Assembly: GCF_017876495.1 (NCBI RefSeq)
Contig: NZ_JAGIOB010000001.1
Location: 3,782,001 to 3,846,000 of the forward strand
Length of the DNA: 64,000 nt
Source of the DNA: Microlunatus capsulatus
GTDB lineage: Bacteria; Actinomycetota; Actinomycetes; Propionibacteriales; Propionibacteriaceae
Direction: 5' to 3'
Part shown: piece after piece, positions 19,387 through 29,209 of the stretch
How positions within the stretch are numbered: position 1 is the first letter of the stretch
Layout of the letters: the number at the start of each line of letters is the position of its first letter
Position numbers and translations under genes: made by a program
Notes under the pieces: model-generated
What the model was told of the DNA's origin: nothing
Seen by the model: only the letters and a program-made list of their open reading frames with translations
Databases searched by the model: none

Positions 19387-22300
19387 GTGGCCAAGGTCCG
19401 CGTCTATGAGCTCGCGAAAGAGCTCGGAGTCGAGAGCAAGACCGTCCTCACGATGTTGAAGGACATGGGCGAGTTCGTCCGCTCCGCCAGCTCCACGGTG
19501 GAACCCCCCGTGGAGCGGCGGCTCAAGGAGAAGCTGAGCAACGGCTCCTCCGCCGGCAAGGAGCCTGCCCGTCAGGCCCCCGCCGCCACCCGCAACCCGG
19601 CCCCGGCCGGCACCCGGCGTCCGCCGGTGCCCAGCCCGGGCCCCGTCCGGCCGAACCCGGCCTCGACAGCACCTGCTGCCCAGGCCCGGCCGAGCACCCC
19701 GGCCCCGGCCGCCCCGACCGCGTCGACCCCCGCTCCGGCGGCTCCCGCGACCCCGGCGCCGACCGCCTCCACCCCGGCCCCGACCGAGGCGCCGCGCACG
19801 ACGCCCCGTCCGGGCACCGGCACGCCCGCCCCCGGTCCGGCCAGCCGCACCCCGGCCCCGGGTCCGCGTCCGAGCACGCCGCGGGCACCCGGCCAGCCGC
19901 CGGCCCGCCCGCAGTCCGGCGCACCCGGCGCGGGTCAGACCGGTGGCACGAGCACCGGCCAGCCCGGTGCCCCGCGCACCGGTCAGCCCTCCGCCCCGCG
20001 CACCGACGGCCAGGCCGGCACCCCCGGCCCCCGTCCCCGCCCGGGTTCCACGGGTGGCCTCCCCGGTGCGGGCGCTCCCGGCGCCCGGCGTCCCGGTGGT
20101 GCCCCCCGTCCGGGCAACAACCCCTTCTCGCCCTCCCAGGGCATGGGGCAGGCCCGTCCGCCGCGTCAGGCCCCGGGTGCTCCCGGTGCTCCTGAGGCCG
20201 CTCGTCCGGGTGGTCCCCGGCCCCCGGCCGGCCGTGGCGCCCCCACCCCGGGCGCGCGTCCCGGTGTGCCGGGCATGCCCCGGCCCAACCCGGCGATGAT
20301 GCCCCGGCAGAGCTCCGGCCAGCTGAGCGCTCCCGGTGCGGCCGGCCCCCGTGGCCGCGGCGCACCCGCGGGTGGTCGTGGCCGTCCCGGTGGCGGTGGT
20401 CCTCCTGGTCGTACCGGTGGTCCCGGTGGCGGTCCGCCGCCCGCGGGTCGCGGTGGCCGTGGCGGTCGCGGCGGCACCCAGGGTGCCTTCGGGCGCGCCG
20501 GTGGGCCCGTCCGTCGTGGTCGCAAGTCGAAGCGTCAGCGTCGGCAAGAGTTCGACCAGATGCAGGCGCCGGAGATCGGTGGCGTGCGTGTCCGCCAGGG
20601 CGACGGGTCGACCGTCCGCCTGGCCCGTGGCGCGTCGCTGACCGACCTGTCGGAGAAGATCAACGTCGACGTGTCGAACCTCGTCCAGGTGCTGTTCAAC
20701 CTGGGCGAGATGGTCACCGCCACCCAGACCGTGTCCGAGGACACGCTCCAGGTGCTGGCGACCGAGCTCAACTACAAGATCGAGGTCGTCTCCCCCGAGG
20801 ACGAGGACCGCGAGCTGCTGGAGAGCTTCGACATCGAGTTCGGCGAGAACGAGGGCGGCGAGGACGAGCTGGCCGCGCGCCCGCCGGTCGTCACCGTCAT
20901 GGGTCACGTCGACCACGGAAAGACCAAGCTGCTCGACGCGATCCGCAAGACCAACGTGGTCGCCGGCGAGGCCGGTGGCATCACCCAGGCGATCGGCGCC
21001 TACCAGGTGGCCACGGAGGTGGACGGCGAGGAGCGCAAGATCACCTTCATCGACACCCCGGGCCACGAGGCGTTCACCGCCATGCGTGCCCGTGGTGCGA
21101 AGTCGACCGACATCGCGGTCCTGGTGGTCGCGGCCGACGACGGCGTGATGCCCCAGACCATCGAGGCCCTGAACCACGCGCTGGCGGCGGAGGTGCCGAT
21201 CGTCGTGGCGGTCAACAAGATCGACCGCGAGGGCGCCGACCCGACCAAGGTCCGCGGCCAGCTGACCGAGTACGGCCTGGTGCCCGAGGAGTACGGCGGC
21301 GACACGATGTTCGTCGACGTCTCCGCGATCACCGGCGTCGGCCTCGACGCGCTGCTCGAGGCGGTCATCCTGACCGCCGACGCGGCGCTCGACCTGCGGG
21401 CGAACCCGGACATGGACGGCCAGGGTGTGGCCATCGAGGCCCACCTCGACAAGGGCCGCGGCCCGGTCGCCACCGTCCTGGTCCAGCGCGGGACGCTGCA
21501 CGTCGGCGACTCGATCGTGGCCGGCACCGGGTACGGACGTGTCCGCGCCCTGCTCGACGACCACGGCCAGAACGTGGACGAGGCCCCGCCGTCGTTCCCG
21601 GTCCAGGTGCTCGGCCTGACCGCCGTCCCCGGCGCCGGCGACAGCTTCATCGTCGTCGACGACGACCGGATGGCCCGGCAGATCGCCGAGCGCCGGGCGT
21701 CCCGGCTCCGGATGGCGGCCCAGGCGGCCGGCACCCGGCGCAAGACGCTCGACCAGCTGTTCGACCAGCTCGAGAAGGGCGAGGACTCCGAGCTCCGCCT
21801 CATCCTCAAGGGCGACGGCGCTGGTTCGGTCGAGGCCCTGGAGGACGCGCTGGCGAAGATCGACGTCGGCGACGAGGTCAGCCTGCGGGTCATCGACCGC
21901 GGTGTCGGTGCGATCACCGAGACCAACGTCAGCCTGGCGGCGGCGTCGAACGCGGTCATCGTCGGCTTCAACGTCCGCCCGCAGGGCAAGGCGACGGAGA
22001 TGGCGGACCGCGAGGGCGTCGACATCCGGTACTACTCGGTGATCTACTCCGCGATCGACGAGATCGAGGCCGCGCTCAAGGGCCTGCTCAAGCCGATCTA
22101 CGAGGAGGCCGCGCTGGGCCAGGCGGAGATCCGCGAGATCTTCCGCAGCTCCCGCGCCGGCATCATCGCGGGCTGCATGGTCACCGGTGGCACCCTGCGC
22201 CGGAACTCGAAGGCCCGGCTGCTGCGGGAGGGCGTCGTCATCAACGAGACGACGATCGCCTCGCTGCGGCGGGAGAAGGACGACGCCACCGAGGTGCGGG

Positions 22301-22398
22301 AAGGGTTCGAGTGCGGTCTCACGCTCGCGAACTACTCCGACATCCGCGTGGGCGACGTCATCGAGACCTTCGAGATGCGCGAGAAGGCTCGCAGCTGA
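19387..22398 (+). CDS. infB: Translation initiation factor IF-2
   Basis: IF-2 is the GTPase that brings initiator tRNA to the 30S subunit. 1003 residues from the GTG at 19387, behind AAGGAGAGCA. The IF2-N domain is at residues 1-55 ([21 protein letters not shown]). Residues about 60-375 are a disordered stretch of Pro, Ala, Thr, Gly and Arg that becomes Arg-Gly rich toward its end. The GTPase domain starts near residue 500 with [22 protein letters not shown] and NKID; domains II, III and IV follow. The 222-nt leader (19165-19386) contains no gene I can support. The disordered part uses CGT and GGT codons far more than its neighbours. Confidence 0.97.
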   Translation: MAKVRVYELAKELGVESKTVLTMLKDMGEFVRSASSTVEPPVERRLKEKLSNGSSAGKEPARQAPAATRNPAPAGTRRPPVPSPGPVRPNPASTAPAAQARPSTPAPAAPTASTPAPAAPATPAPTASTPAPTEAPRTTPRPGTGTPAPGPASRTPAPGPRPSTPRAPGQPPARPQSGAPGAGQTGGTSTGQPGAPRTGQPSAPRTDGQAGTPGPRPRPGSTGGLPGAGAPGARRPGGAPRPGNNPFSPSQGMGQARPPRQAPGAPGAPEAARPGGPRPPAGRGAPTPGARPGVPGMPRPNPAMMPRQSSGQLSAPGAAGPRGRGAPAGGRGRPGGGGPPGRTGGPGGGPPPAGRGGRGGRGGTQGAFGRAGGPVRRGRKSKRQRRQEFDQMQAPEIGGVRVRQGDGSTVRLARGASLTDLSEKINVDVSNLVQVLFNLGEMVTATQTVSEDTLQVLATELNYKIEVVSPEDEDRELLESFDIEFGENEGGEDELAARPPVVTVMGHVDHGKTKLLDAIRKTNVVAGEAGGITQAIGAYQVATEVDGEERKITFIDTPGHEAFTAMRARGAKSTDIAVLVVAADDGVMPQTIEALNHALAAEVPIVVAVNKIDREGADPTKVRGQLTEYGLVPEEYGGDTMFVDVSAITGVGLDALLEAVILTADAALDLRANPDMDGQGVAIEAHLDKGRGPVATVLVQRGTLHVGDSIVAGTGYGRVRALLDDHGQNVDEAPPSFPVQVLGLTAVPGAGDSFIVVDDDRMARQIAERRASRLRMAAQAAGTRRKTLDQLFDQLEKGEDSELRLILKGDGAGSVEALEDALAKIDVGDEVSLRVIDRGVGAITETNVSLAAASNAVIVGFNVRPQGKATEMADREGVDIRYYSVIYSAIDEIEAALKGLLKPIYEEAALGQAEIREIFRSSRAGIIAGCMVTGGTLRRNSKARLLREGVVINETTIASLRREKDDATEVREGFECGLTLANYSDIRVGDVIETFEMREKARS

Positions 22399-22421
22399 CC
22401 CGGTAGGGAGCACAGTGCGCA

Positions 22422-22453
22422 GGAGGGCGGGGTCCACACGGACCCCGCCCTCC
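22422..22453 (+). terminator. Strong hairpin terminator after infB
   Basis: GGAGGGCGGGGTCC, the loop ACAC and GGACCCCGCCCTCC form a perfect 14-bp stem 24 nt after the infB stop. No U-run follows. Confidence 0.7.
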
Positions 22454-22487
22454 GGCGTCTCCCCGGGAGGCGACGTCCACCATCACG

Positions 22488-22502
22488 TCACCTCCGAGGT
22501 GA
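22488..22502. promoter_or_regulatory. Palindrome before the Fic remnant
   Basis: TCACCTC-C-GAGGTGA is a perfect 15-bp palindrome 14 nt before the ATG of the dead Fic gene. It may be the old operator of that gene. Confidence 0.3.
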
Positions 22503-22515
22503 TGATCATCGGCGG

Positions 22516-23054
22516 ATGACAGCGTCGGGTGCGGCGGGCTGGCCGGCGGTCGGCTGGGAGCGGCTGACCCGGGACAGCGGCTCCGGCGCCCCGACCCGGC
22601 GACCCGGCCGGACCAACGCCGGCCTCGTGGTCGCCGACGTGCACGCCCTGCGCTCGGCGCTCGACCTGGCGCAGGACCTCTCGGCGGGCACGGTGCTGGC
22701 CCTGCACCGCGCCCTGCTGGCCGACGGCGACGCCTGGGCCAGCACGGGGAGGTCCGGGCGCGCAGCCCAGGCCATCAGGTCCTCCACAGCCCGGGGACCA
22801 GGGCGGCCCGCGGCGCCATGTGGTCGGCGCCCACGGGGCTGGTGGCCGAACGGCCGATCCACACCGGACCGGTCCGCCAGCTGCCCACCGGGGTCGGCGT
22901 CACCAACGTGCACCGCCACCTCGAGCGGCTGAGCGAGGCGGGGGTGCTGACGCCGTTCCCGCTCCACCGGCGGGGGGCGGGCCTGGCGGGCCGACGAGGT
23001 GCTCGGGGCGCTCGACGCGTTCGCGGCCCGGCCGGGCGCCGCACGCGGTCCTGA
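22516..23054 (+). pseudogene. Fic-family protein remnant, active site lost and middle inverted
   Basis: The plus strand from ATG 22516 encodes a typical Fic N-terminal part: [21 protein letters not shown] and [15 protein letters not shown]. It then loses meaning until about 22896, where it resumes as a winged-helix C-terminus ([19 protein letters not shown]), then shifts frame to [18 protein letters not shown]. The segment between reads as Fic only on the minus strand (see the entry at 22735-22895). The HPFxxGNGR catalytic loop is absent from every frame, so AMPylation is impossible. Intact Fic proteins of this kind have about 370 residues, more than twice the sequence left here. It occupies the place where DUF503 often sits between infB and rbfA. 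Confidence 0.75.
22735..22895 (-). other. Inverted internal segment of the Fic remnant
   Basis: Read on the minus strand, 22891 down to about 22775 gives [19 protein letters not shown] and then [13 protein letters not shown], followed after a one-base frame change by [18 protein letters not shown]. These are the conserved Fic segments that lie between the N-terminal helices and the catalytic loop. The order of the pieces and the strand show that this segment has flipped relative to its flanks. Short inverted repeats, GACGCC at 22729-22734 and GGCGTC at 22896-22901, lie at the edges. The exact breakpoints are approximate. Confidence 0.7.
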
Positions 23055-23104
23055 CGTCCGGGGCGATGCGGCACAATGGAAGGCTGTCCGTCAGAGGAGG
23101 AACC

Positions 23105-23554
23105 ATGGCATCGCCCCGGGTGCTCAAGCTCGCCGACCAGATCAAGGTGATCGTGGCCGAGATGCTCGAGCGCAAGATCAAGGACCCCCGGCTGGGCTTC
23201 GTCACCGTGACCGACGTGCGGCTGACGGGGGACAGCCGCGAGGCGACCGTCTTCTACACCGTGCTCGGGTCCGCGGAGGACTCCGCCGGCACCGCCGCGG
23301 CCCTGACCTCGGCCACCGGGCTCATCCGCTCCCAGGTCGGCAAGCAGCTCGGGATGAAGTTCACCCCGACCGTCACCTTCGTGGCCGACGCGATCCCCGA
23401 GAACGCCCGGCAGATCGACGACCTGCTGCAGCGGGCCCGCGACGTCGACGCCCGGGTCGCCCAGACGGCGCACGGCAAGACCTACGCCGGCGACGAGGAC
23501 CCCTACAAGCACCCCGACGAGGACGACAGCGACGACGTGGACCTGGACCGCTGA
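23105..23554 (+). CDS. rbfA: Ribosome-binding factor A
   Basis: RbfA assists late 30S maturation. 149 residues from ATG 23105 with AGAGGAGG just upstream. The KH-like core shows [22 protein letters not shown] and [19 protein letters not shown]. The C-terminus is an acidic tail ([12 protein letters not shown]). The last codon and stop overlap the apparent start of truB. The nrnA-like DHH phosphoesterase gene that often separates rbfA and truB in actinobacteria is absent here. Confidence 0.96.
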   Translation: MASPRVLKLADQIKVIVAEMLERKIKDPRLGFVTVTDVRLTGDSREATVFYTVLGSAEDSAGTAAALTSATGLIRSQVGKQLGMKFTPTVTFVADAIPENARQIDDLLQRARDVDARVAQTAHGKTYAGDEDPYKHPDEDDSDDVDLDR

Positions 23555-24465
23555 GCGGCTCCACCCGCGCGGCCGGCGCGACGACCGGCTCCGGCCTCGT
23601 CGTCGTCGACAAGCCGGCCGGTCTCACCTCCCACCAGGTGGTGGCCCGCTGCCGGCGGCTGCTGGGCACCCGCAAGGTCGGGCACGCCGGCACCCTCGAC
23701 CCGATGGCGACCGGCGTGCTGCTGGTCGGCGTCAACCGGGCGACCCGGCTACTGGGCCACCTGATGCTGACCCGGAAGGCCTACGCGGCCACGGTGCGGC
23801 TCGGCGTCGGCACCGTGACCGACGACGCCGAGGGCGAGGTGACGTCCCGCCCCGGCCTCGGCCCGGTCGACGACGCCGCGCTGGAGGCGGCCCTGGTGCC
23901 GCTGCGGGGGGCGATCGCCCAGGTCCCGACGGCGGTGTCGGCCATCAAGGTCGACGGCGTCCGCTCCTACGCCAAGGTGCGGGCTGGTGAGGACGTCCAG
24001 CTGAGCGCGCGGCCGGTCACCGTGCACCGGCTCGAGGTGCTCGCCCGCCGCGACCTCGTCGTCGACGGCGTGCCGTGCGCCGACCTCGACGTCGTCGTCG
24101 AGTGCAGCTCGGGGACCTACGTCCGCGCGCTGGCCCGCGACCTCGGGGCCGCGCTCGGCTCCGCCGGTCACCTGACGGCGCTGCGCCGCACCGCCGTCGG
24201 GCCCTTCGGCCTCGACGAGGCGGTGCCGCTGACCGACGCCACCGCGTCGCTGCCGGTGCTGGGGATGGCCGACGTCGTCCGGCGCACCTTCGCCACCGTC
24301 GTGCTGGACGCCGAGCAGGAGGCCGCCGTCCGCGTCGGCCGGGCACTGCCGGGGCTGGCGCTGCCCGCCGAGCAGGCCGCCCTGCTGGGCGCCGACGACG
24401 AGTTCCTGGCCCTCTACCGCCGCCGCGGGGACGGCGCCGTCGCCGAGGCCGTGTTCTGCGGCTGA
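23551..24465 (+). CDS. truB: tRNA pseudouridine-55 synthase
   Basis: TruB makes pseudouridine 55 in the T-loop of tRNAs. The body is unmistakable: [17 protein letters not shown], then the catalytic Asp in [18 protein letters not shown], then [13 protein letters not shown]. The problem is the start. No in-frame ATG, GTG or TTG lies near the N-terminus; upstream candidates are about 70 residues away or missing, and the first downstream GTG would remove the KP motif. The best fit is CTG at 23551, which forms a CTGA overlap with the rbfA stop and gives 304 residues. Another non-AUG start or a sequencing error is possible. Confidence 0.9.
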   Translation: MSGSTRAAGATTGSGLVVVDKPAGLTSHQVVARCRRLLGTRKVGHAGTLDPMATGVLLVGVNRATRLLGHLMLTRKAYAATVRLGVGTVTDDAEGEVTSRPGLGPVDDAALEAALVPLRGAIAQVPTAVSAIKVDGVRSYAKVRAGEDVQLSARPVTVHRLEVLARRDLVVDGVPCADLDVVVECSSGTYVRALARDLGAALGSAGHLTALRRTAVGPFGLDEAVPLTDATASLPVLGMADVVRRTFATVVLDAEQEAAVRVGRALPGLALPAEQAALLGADDEFLALYRRRGDGAVAEAVFCG

Positions 24466-24553
24466 GGGCGGCCGGACCGCCCGGGGGAGCGTGGTTGACT
24501 GGGCGGCCGGAGCCGCGACCGCGTGCTCGAGGCGGTGCAGGGAGGCGGAGCGG

Positions 24554-25450
24554 ATGACCAGCGACCCGGTGGTCGTGATCGGCAACTTCGACGGCGTCCA
24601 CCGCGGGCACGTCGCGCTGCTGCGCACCGCCCGTGCGGCCGAGCCCGACGCCCCGCTCGTCGTCGTCACGTTCTGGCCGCACCCCATGTCGGTGGTCCGG
24701 CCCGACCAGACCCCGCCGCTGCTCAGCACCCTGCCGCACCGCGTCGAGCTGCTGCGCGAGGCCGGGGCCGACGACGTCGTGGTCGTCGACTTCACCCCCG
24801 AGGTGGCCGGCTGGAGCCCCGAGCAGTTCGTCGACACGGTGCTGCGCCCGCTGCACCCCCGCCGCGTGGTGGTGGGGGAGAACTTCCGCTTCGGCTTCCG
24901 CGCCGCCGGGACCGTCGAGACCCTCGCCGCGCTCGGCGCCGGCGACTTCGTGGTCCAGCCGGTCGGGCTGGTCACCGACGGTGCGCAGCCGAGCTCGTCG
25001 ACGCTGGTCCGGCACGCCGTCGCCGAGGGCGACTTCGGCCGGGTCCGCGAGCTCAGCGACCACCCCTTCCGCTTCACCGGAGTCGTCGTCCAGGGCGACC
25101 AGCGGGGCCGGCTGCTGGGCTACCCGACCGCCAACCTGCTGGTCGCGCCCGGCATGGCCGTGCCGGCCGACGGCGTCTACGCGGGCTGGGTCACCCGGCT
25201 GGACCAGCCGGGCGCGGACCGCTGGCCGGCGGCGATCTCGGTCGGCTCCAACCCGACCTTCGACGGCGTCCAGCGCCGGATCGAGTCCTACGTGCTGGAC
25301 CGCGACGACCTCGAGCTCTACGGGGTCGAGATCGCCGTCGACTTCTACGCCCGCGTCCGCGGCCAGATCCGCTTCGCCGGCATGGACCCGCTGATCGAGC
25401 AGATGCACCACGACGTCGAGGACATCCGGCACCTGCTCGGGGTCCTCTGA
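24554..25450 (+). CDS. ribF: Bifunctional riboflavin kinase / FAD synthetase
   Basis: RibF phosphorylates riboflavin to FMN and adenylylates FMN to FAD. 298 residues from ATG 24554, behind GGAGGCGGAG. The N-terminal nucleotidyltransferase has VVVIGNFDGVHRGHVALL and later VVGENFRFGFRAAG; the C-terminal kinase has GRLLGYPTANL and SVGSNPTFDG, ending with a long helix. An in-frame GTG at 24491 would add 21 unlike residues and is less likely. The order truB-ribF is standard. Confidence 0.95.
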   Translation: MTSDPVVVIGNFDGVHRGHVALLRTARAAEPDAPLVVVTFWPHPMSVVRPDQTPPLLSTLPHRVELLREAGADDVVVVDFTPEVAGWSPEQFVDTVLRPLHPRRVVVGENFRFGFRAAGTVETLAALGAGDFVVQPVGLVTDGAQPSSSTLVRHAVAEGDFGRVRELSDHPFRFTGVVVQGDQRGRLLGYPTANLLVAPGMAVPADGVYAGWVTRLDQPGADRWPAAISVGSNPTFDGVQRRIESYVLDRDDLELYGVEIAVDFYARVRGQIRFAGMDPLIEQMHHDVEDIRHLLGVL

Positions 25451-25451
25451 C

Positions 25452-26399
25452 GTGGCCGCGCCGACCCCCGCCGACGCCGGGCCCGTGCGCCTCGACCCGG
25501 CCCCCGGCACCACCGCCGACGTCTTCTCCGCCGGTCACGCCCCGGTGCTGACCGTGGACCCGGGCACCCGGCTCGGCGTCCGCTCCCTCGACGCCTCGGG
25601 CTACCTCCACCCCCAGGAGCACCCGGGCCAGCAGCAGCCGACGCTGCACCCGGAGGGCCGCGGGCACTGCCTGACCGGCCCGGTCGCGGTGCGCGGCGCC
25701 CGGCCCGGCCAGCACCTGGCGCTCCGCCTGCACGCGCTGCGCCCCGACCCGTGGGGCTGGACGGTCGCGGCGGCCGCGGACACCCCGGTCACCCGACGGC
25801 TGGGGCTGGCGGACGGCCCGCCCTCCTGGCTGCTGTGGGAGCTCGACGCCGACGCCGGCACCGGCCGGGAGTCCCGGGGCCTCGTCCGCGACCTGGCGCC
25901 CTTCCTCGGCGTGATGGGGGTCGCCCCGGCCGAGCCCGGTGAGCACTCGACCATCCCGCCGCGGGCCGCGAGCGGGGGCAACATCGACTGCAAGGACCTC
26001 GTCGCCGGGTCGACCCTCTACCTGCCGGTCGCGGTCGACGACGCGCTGCTCTACCTGGGCGACGGGCACGCCGCCCAGGGCGACGGCGAGGTGGGCGGGA
26101 CCGCGATCGAGTGCCCGATGACCACCGAGCTGACCGTCGACGTCGTGGCGGACCGGCCGCTGGCCGGGGTGCACGCCGAGACGCCCGCCGGGCTGGTCAC
26201 GTTCGGCTTCGACGCCGACCTCAACGCCGCGACCGGCGACGCCCTCGACGCGATGGTGGTCTGGATGGCGGGGCTGCACGACGTCGACAAGGCGACGGCG
26301 CTCGCGCTGGCCAGCACTGTCGTCGACCTGCGGGTCACCCAGGTCGCCAACCAGACGTGGGGCGTGCACGCGCTGCTGCCGAGCGGCGCGCTGCGGTGA
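25452..26399 (+). CDS. Acetamidase/formamidase family protein
   Basis: 315 residues starting at GTG 25452, one base after the ribF stop. It fits the FmdA/AmdA family, zinc-dependent hydrolases of formamide and acetamide to ammonia and the acid: GVMGVAPAEPGEHSTIPPR, GGNIDCKDLVAGSTLYLPV and LYLGDGHAAQGDGE are family signatures, with the metal-site His and Asp in the last. Many actinobacterial members have no tested substrate. The stop overlaps the next start as GTGA, so the pair is one operon with ribF. Confidence 0.88.
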   Translation: MAAPTPADAGPVRLDPAPGTTADVFSAGHAPVLTVDPGTRLGVRSLDASGYLHPQEHPGQQQPTLHPEGRGHCLTGPVAVRGARPGQHLALRLHALRPDPWGWTVAAAADTPVTRRLGLADGPPSWLLWELDADAGTGRESRGLVRDLAPFLGVMGVAPAEPGEHSTIPPRAASGGNIDCKDLVAGSTLYLPVAVDDALLYLGDGHAAQGDGEVGGTAIECPMTTELTVDVVADRPLAGVHAETPAGLVTFGFDADLNAATGDALDAMVVWMAGLHDVDKATALALASTVVDLRVTQVANQTWGVHALLPSGALR

Positions 26400-27406
26400 G
26401 CTGGCCCGTCACCGGCGGCCGCTTCGCGCTCGGCGACCTGGACGTCGAGCTGGGCGGGACGATCCGGGGTGCCGAGCTGGCCTGGCAGGCCCACGGCACG
26501 CTCAACGCCGCCCGCGACAACGTCGTCGTCCACCCCTGCAGCTACGGGGCCGACCACGACGACCTCGCCTGGCAGATCGGCCCCGACGGCGTCCTGGACC
26601 CGGAGCGCTGGTTCGTCGTGGTGCCGGACATGTTCTCCAACGGCCTCTCCTCCTCCGCCGCCGACGACCCGGACTTCCCGGCCGTCGTGACGATGGCCGA
26701 CAACGTCCGCGCCCAGCACCGGCTGCTCACCGAGCACCTCGGTGTCACCGGCGTCGCGTGCGCCTACGGGTTCTCCATGGGCGCGGGCCAGGCCTACCAC
26801 TGGGCCGCCCTCTACCCGGAGCTGGTGCAGCGGGCCGTGGTGGTCTGCGGCAGCGCGCGCACCGCCGTCCACAACCGGGTGTTCCTGTCCGGCCTGCTGC
26901 GGGTCCTGGAGGCCGCGCCCGAGCACCTCGGCGGCGGACGGTTCTCGGCCCAGCCGGTGGCCGCCCTCAAGGCCTTCGCCCACGTCTACGCCGGCTGGGG
27001 CCTCAGCCAGGACTTCTACCGGGAGCGGCTGCACGAGACCGCCCTCGGCGCCCCGGACCTGGAGACCTTCCTGCGGACCGACTGGGAGGAGTCCTTCGCC
27101 ACCTCCCGGGCGGGGAACCTCTACGCGCAGGCCCGCACCTGGGCCGAGGCCGACATCAGCCGCGGCGTCGCCGGCGGCGACCTGCCGGCGGCGCTGGCCT
27201 CCCTGCAGGCCTCGGTGCTCCTGCTGCCCGGCGCGACCGACCTCTACTTCCGGGTCGCCGACAACGAGGCCGAGCTGGAGCACCTGCGCGACGGCGTCCT
27301 GCACCCGATCCCCAGCGTCTGGGGCCACCGGGCGGGCAACCCGCGGACCAACCCCGAGGACCTGGCCTTCCTGCGCCGCGAGGTCCGGGCCTGGCTGGAG
27401 CGCTGA
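26396..27406 (+). CDS. Alpha/beta-fold hydrolase, homoserine O-acetyltransferase-like
   Basis: 336 residues from GTG 26396, which overlaps the acetamidase stop by 4 nt. The catalytic Ser is in YGFSMGAGQAYHWA (GFSMG elbow near residue 125), the Asp in LLPGATDLYF and the His in WGHRAGNP near the C-terminus. The sequence resembles MetX-like proteins but lacks the full MetX landmarks and is shorter, so true homoserine acetylation is unlikely. A link to the amide substrate of the preceding gene is inference from the operon only. Confidence 0.82.
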   Translation: MSWPVTGGRFALGDLDVELGGTIRGAELAWQAHGTLNAARDNVVVHPCSYGADHDDLAWQIGPDGVLDPERWFVVVPDMFSNGLSSSAADDPDFPAVVTMADNVRAQHRLLTEHLGVTGVACAYGFSMGAGQAYHWAALYPELVQRAVVVCGSARTAVHNRVFLSGLLRVLEAAPEHLGGGRFSAQPVAALKAFAHVYAGWGLSQDFYRERLHETALGAPDLETFLRTDWEESFATSRAGNLYAQARTWAEADISRGVAGGDLPAALASLQASVLLLPGATDLYFRVADNEAELEHLRDGVLHPIPSVWGHRAGNPRTNPEDLAFLRREVRAWLER

Positions 27407-27412
27407 CCGGGC

Positions 27413-28969
27413 TCAGCGCACCAGGCCGGCCCCGAACCGCTCGGGGGCGATCAGCGGCCGGATGGTGCGCTCCACCGCGCCGCGGGTGAAGGCCCGCCGG
27501 ACGACGTCGCGGCCGGCCACGTTGCCGATCGCGCCCATCACCATCGCCTGGTCCAGCGACAGGTAGCGCCGGGCCACCGTCCCCGAGCCGACGGCGACCG
27601 CGTCGTAGAAGCCGCCGTCGCCGTAGACGCCCAGGTCGCGCTCCATCTTCCTGAGGTTCGCCAGCGCCTGCCGGGGCTCGTGCTGCAGGGCCAGGAACGA
27701 GGCGTGCGGGGTGACCACGCCGTCGCCGAACGTCGGCGACGGGTTCGTCCCCGGGCGCACGGTGCCGAAGCCGCGGTCGACGTCGGTCCGCTCGGCGTCG
27801 GAGAAGTAGCCCGCCGGGTTCATCCCGATCGCGTCGACGCCGTACTCGCGGTACCCGCCGCCCGGCTCGCTGGCGGGTGAGAAGCCCCAGTACCCGTAGC
27901 CGGCCTCCTCGAGGCCGTGCTCGCGGTGCGCCCGCACGGTGAGCGGGTGGTTGACCCCCCAGGAGCGGGGCGCCCACCGCGCCTCCGGGACGAAGACGTC
28001 GGGCATCAGCGCCTCGAACATCGAACCGCCCCAGCCGGGGACGACGCGCATCCCCCGGTAGGTGTAGGCGCCCTCGAAGACGTCGATCCCGGCGTAGCGG
28101 CGGGTCCGACCCACGGGCTGCTGCTCCTGCCAGTCGCGGTCCAGCGGCAGCACCCGCCAGGTCGCGTAGTAGTGCTCGGGCGGCACCTGGCCCCGGGCGA
28201 TGGCGATGTAGGAGGCGATGCGGGTCTCCGAGACCGTCGTGTCGTAGTAGTTCGGGGTGAACCAGACCGCGTCGTCGGTGCCCGGGACCACGCCGGGCAC
28301 GGCGGCCCCCGGCGGCTCGGCGTCCCAGAACCCCCCGCGCAGCAGGCCGGCGCCCAGGTCGCCGTGGTCGGCCGGCTCCGGGTCGTAGAAGGCGCCGAAG
28401 TCCATCCGGCGGAGCAGCCGCGCGGCCTCGTCGGCGACGGCCGGCTCGGCCGACCGGACGACCATCAGGCCGGCCGCCAGCCAGCCGTTGTCCACGCTGG
28501 ACAGGAACGGGTCAACCCGGTCCCCGCTGCCCGGCCACTGGGTGAGCACCTCCCCGGTCGCCTCGTCGTACCAGTTGTAGAACATGCCGCTGGGCCGGTG
28601 GTGGCGCAGGCCGGCGAGGCTGTCCAGCGTCTGCCGCAGGCGCCGCCGGCTCTCCCGCCGCCCGATCAGGCCCAGCTCGCGGGCGACGACGGTGCTCCAC
28701 AGGTAGCCCCCGATGTTGGTCGGAGAGGTGTAGCCGCTGCGGACGGGGTCGGTGACCGGGCCCTCGACGTTGTCGGCCGTCAGCCCGGTCGTCTCGTCGG
28801 TCATCGCGACCAGGGAGGTCCAGGTGTCCCCGGCCCAGCGGCGCAGCGGGCTGCGGTGCCGGGCTCGGGCGGCGGCGGAGGGGAGCGGGGCGACGGCGCC
28901 GCCGAGGGCGGCCGTCCCGGTGGCGGCGAGGCCGCCGGCCAGCAGGTGGCGACGTGACAGGGTGGTCAT
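27413..28969 (-). CDS. Tat-exported glucoamylase-family (GH144-like) glycoside hydrolase
   Basis: 518 residues from ATG 28969, which has GAAGGAG six bases upstream; longer in-frame extensions are not protein-like. The N-terminus carries a twin-arginine signal ([15 protein letters not shown]). The rest fits the 'glucoamylase family' domain (PF10091), related to GH144 beta-1,2-glucanases: [16 protein letters not shown] near residue 80, [12 protein letters not shown] near 165, [15 protein letters not shown] near 320, and [14 protein letters not shown] at the end, all acid- and aromatic-rich as in an (alpha/alpha)6 barrel. The substrate is not certain. It converges with the alpha/beta hydrolase gene, 6 nt away. 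Confidence 0.85.
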   Translation of the reverse strand: MTTLSRRHLLAGGLAATGTAALGGAVAPLPSAAARARHRSPLRRWAGDTWTSLVAMTDETTGLTADNVEGPVTDPVRSGYTSPTNIGGYLWSTVVARELGLIGRRESRRRLRQTLDSLAGLRHHRPSGMFYNWYDEATGEVLTQWPGSGDRVDPFLSSVDNGWLAAGLMVVRSAEPAVADEAARLLRRMDFGAFYDPEPADHGDLGAGLLRGGFWDAEPPGAAVPGVVPGTDDAVWFTPNYYDTTVSETRIASYIAIARGQVPPEHYYATWRVLPLDRDWQEQQPVGRTRRYAGIDVFEGAYTYRGMRVVPGWGGSMFEALMPDVFVPEARWAPRSWGVNHPLTVRAHREHGLEEAGYGYWGFSPASEPGGGYREYGVDAIGMNPAGYFSDAERTDVDRGFGTVRPGTNPSPTFGDGVVTPHASFLALQHEPRQALANLRKMERDLGVYGDGGFYDAVAVGSGTVARRYLSLDQAMVMGAIGNVAGRDVVRRAFTRGAVERTIRPLIAPERFGAGLVR

Positions 28970-29091
28970 GGCGAACTCCTTCGTCCTCCGGTGCCGGCCG
29001 GCGCCGGCCTGACCCGGCCGACGGTAGCGGAGGCCCCTGACAGCGCGGCGGCCGCGCTCGTGCGGGATTCGTCCTCCTCGGGCCGCGCTGG

Positions 29092-29097
29092 TAAGTT
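29092..29097 (+). promoter_or_regulatory. Likely -10 box of rpsO
   Basis: TAAGTT with TTCGTC 18 nt upstream. The leader would be about 105 nt, and in many bacteria the rpsO leader is a target of S15 autoregulation. No specific fold is proven here. Confidence 0.4.
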
Positions 29098-29209
29098 GGG
29101 GGCTGCCGTTCGATCGGCCGCGGACCACCAAGAGCTCCCCTCACACCGAGTGAACCCCCAGAACACGGGGCCCGGGGGCGCCGCGCAACGGGAAACCGAA
29201 GGAGAGAAC

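Noticed and set aside
20040-20520. Repeat-rich DNA in infB as a possible CRISPR or tandem repeat array
   Set aside because: The units vary, have no spacers, and are the coding sequence of the Gly/Pro/Arg linker of IF-2.
22506-22967. Minus-strand frame over the Fic remnant as an independent gene
   Set aside because: The recognisable part is only the inverted Fic middle; start and ends have no family match, and a frame change breaks it.
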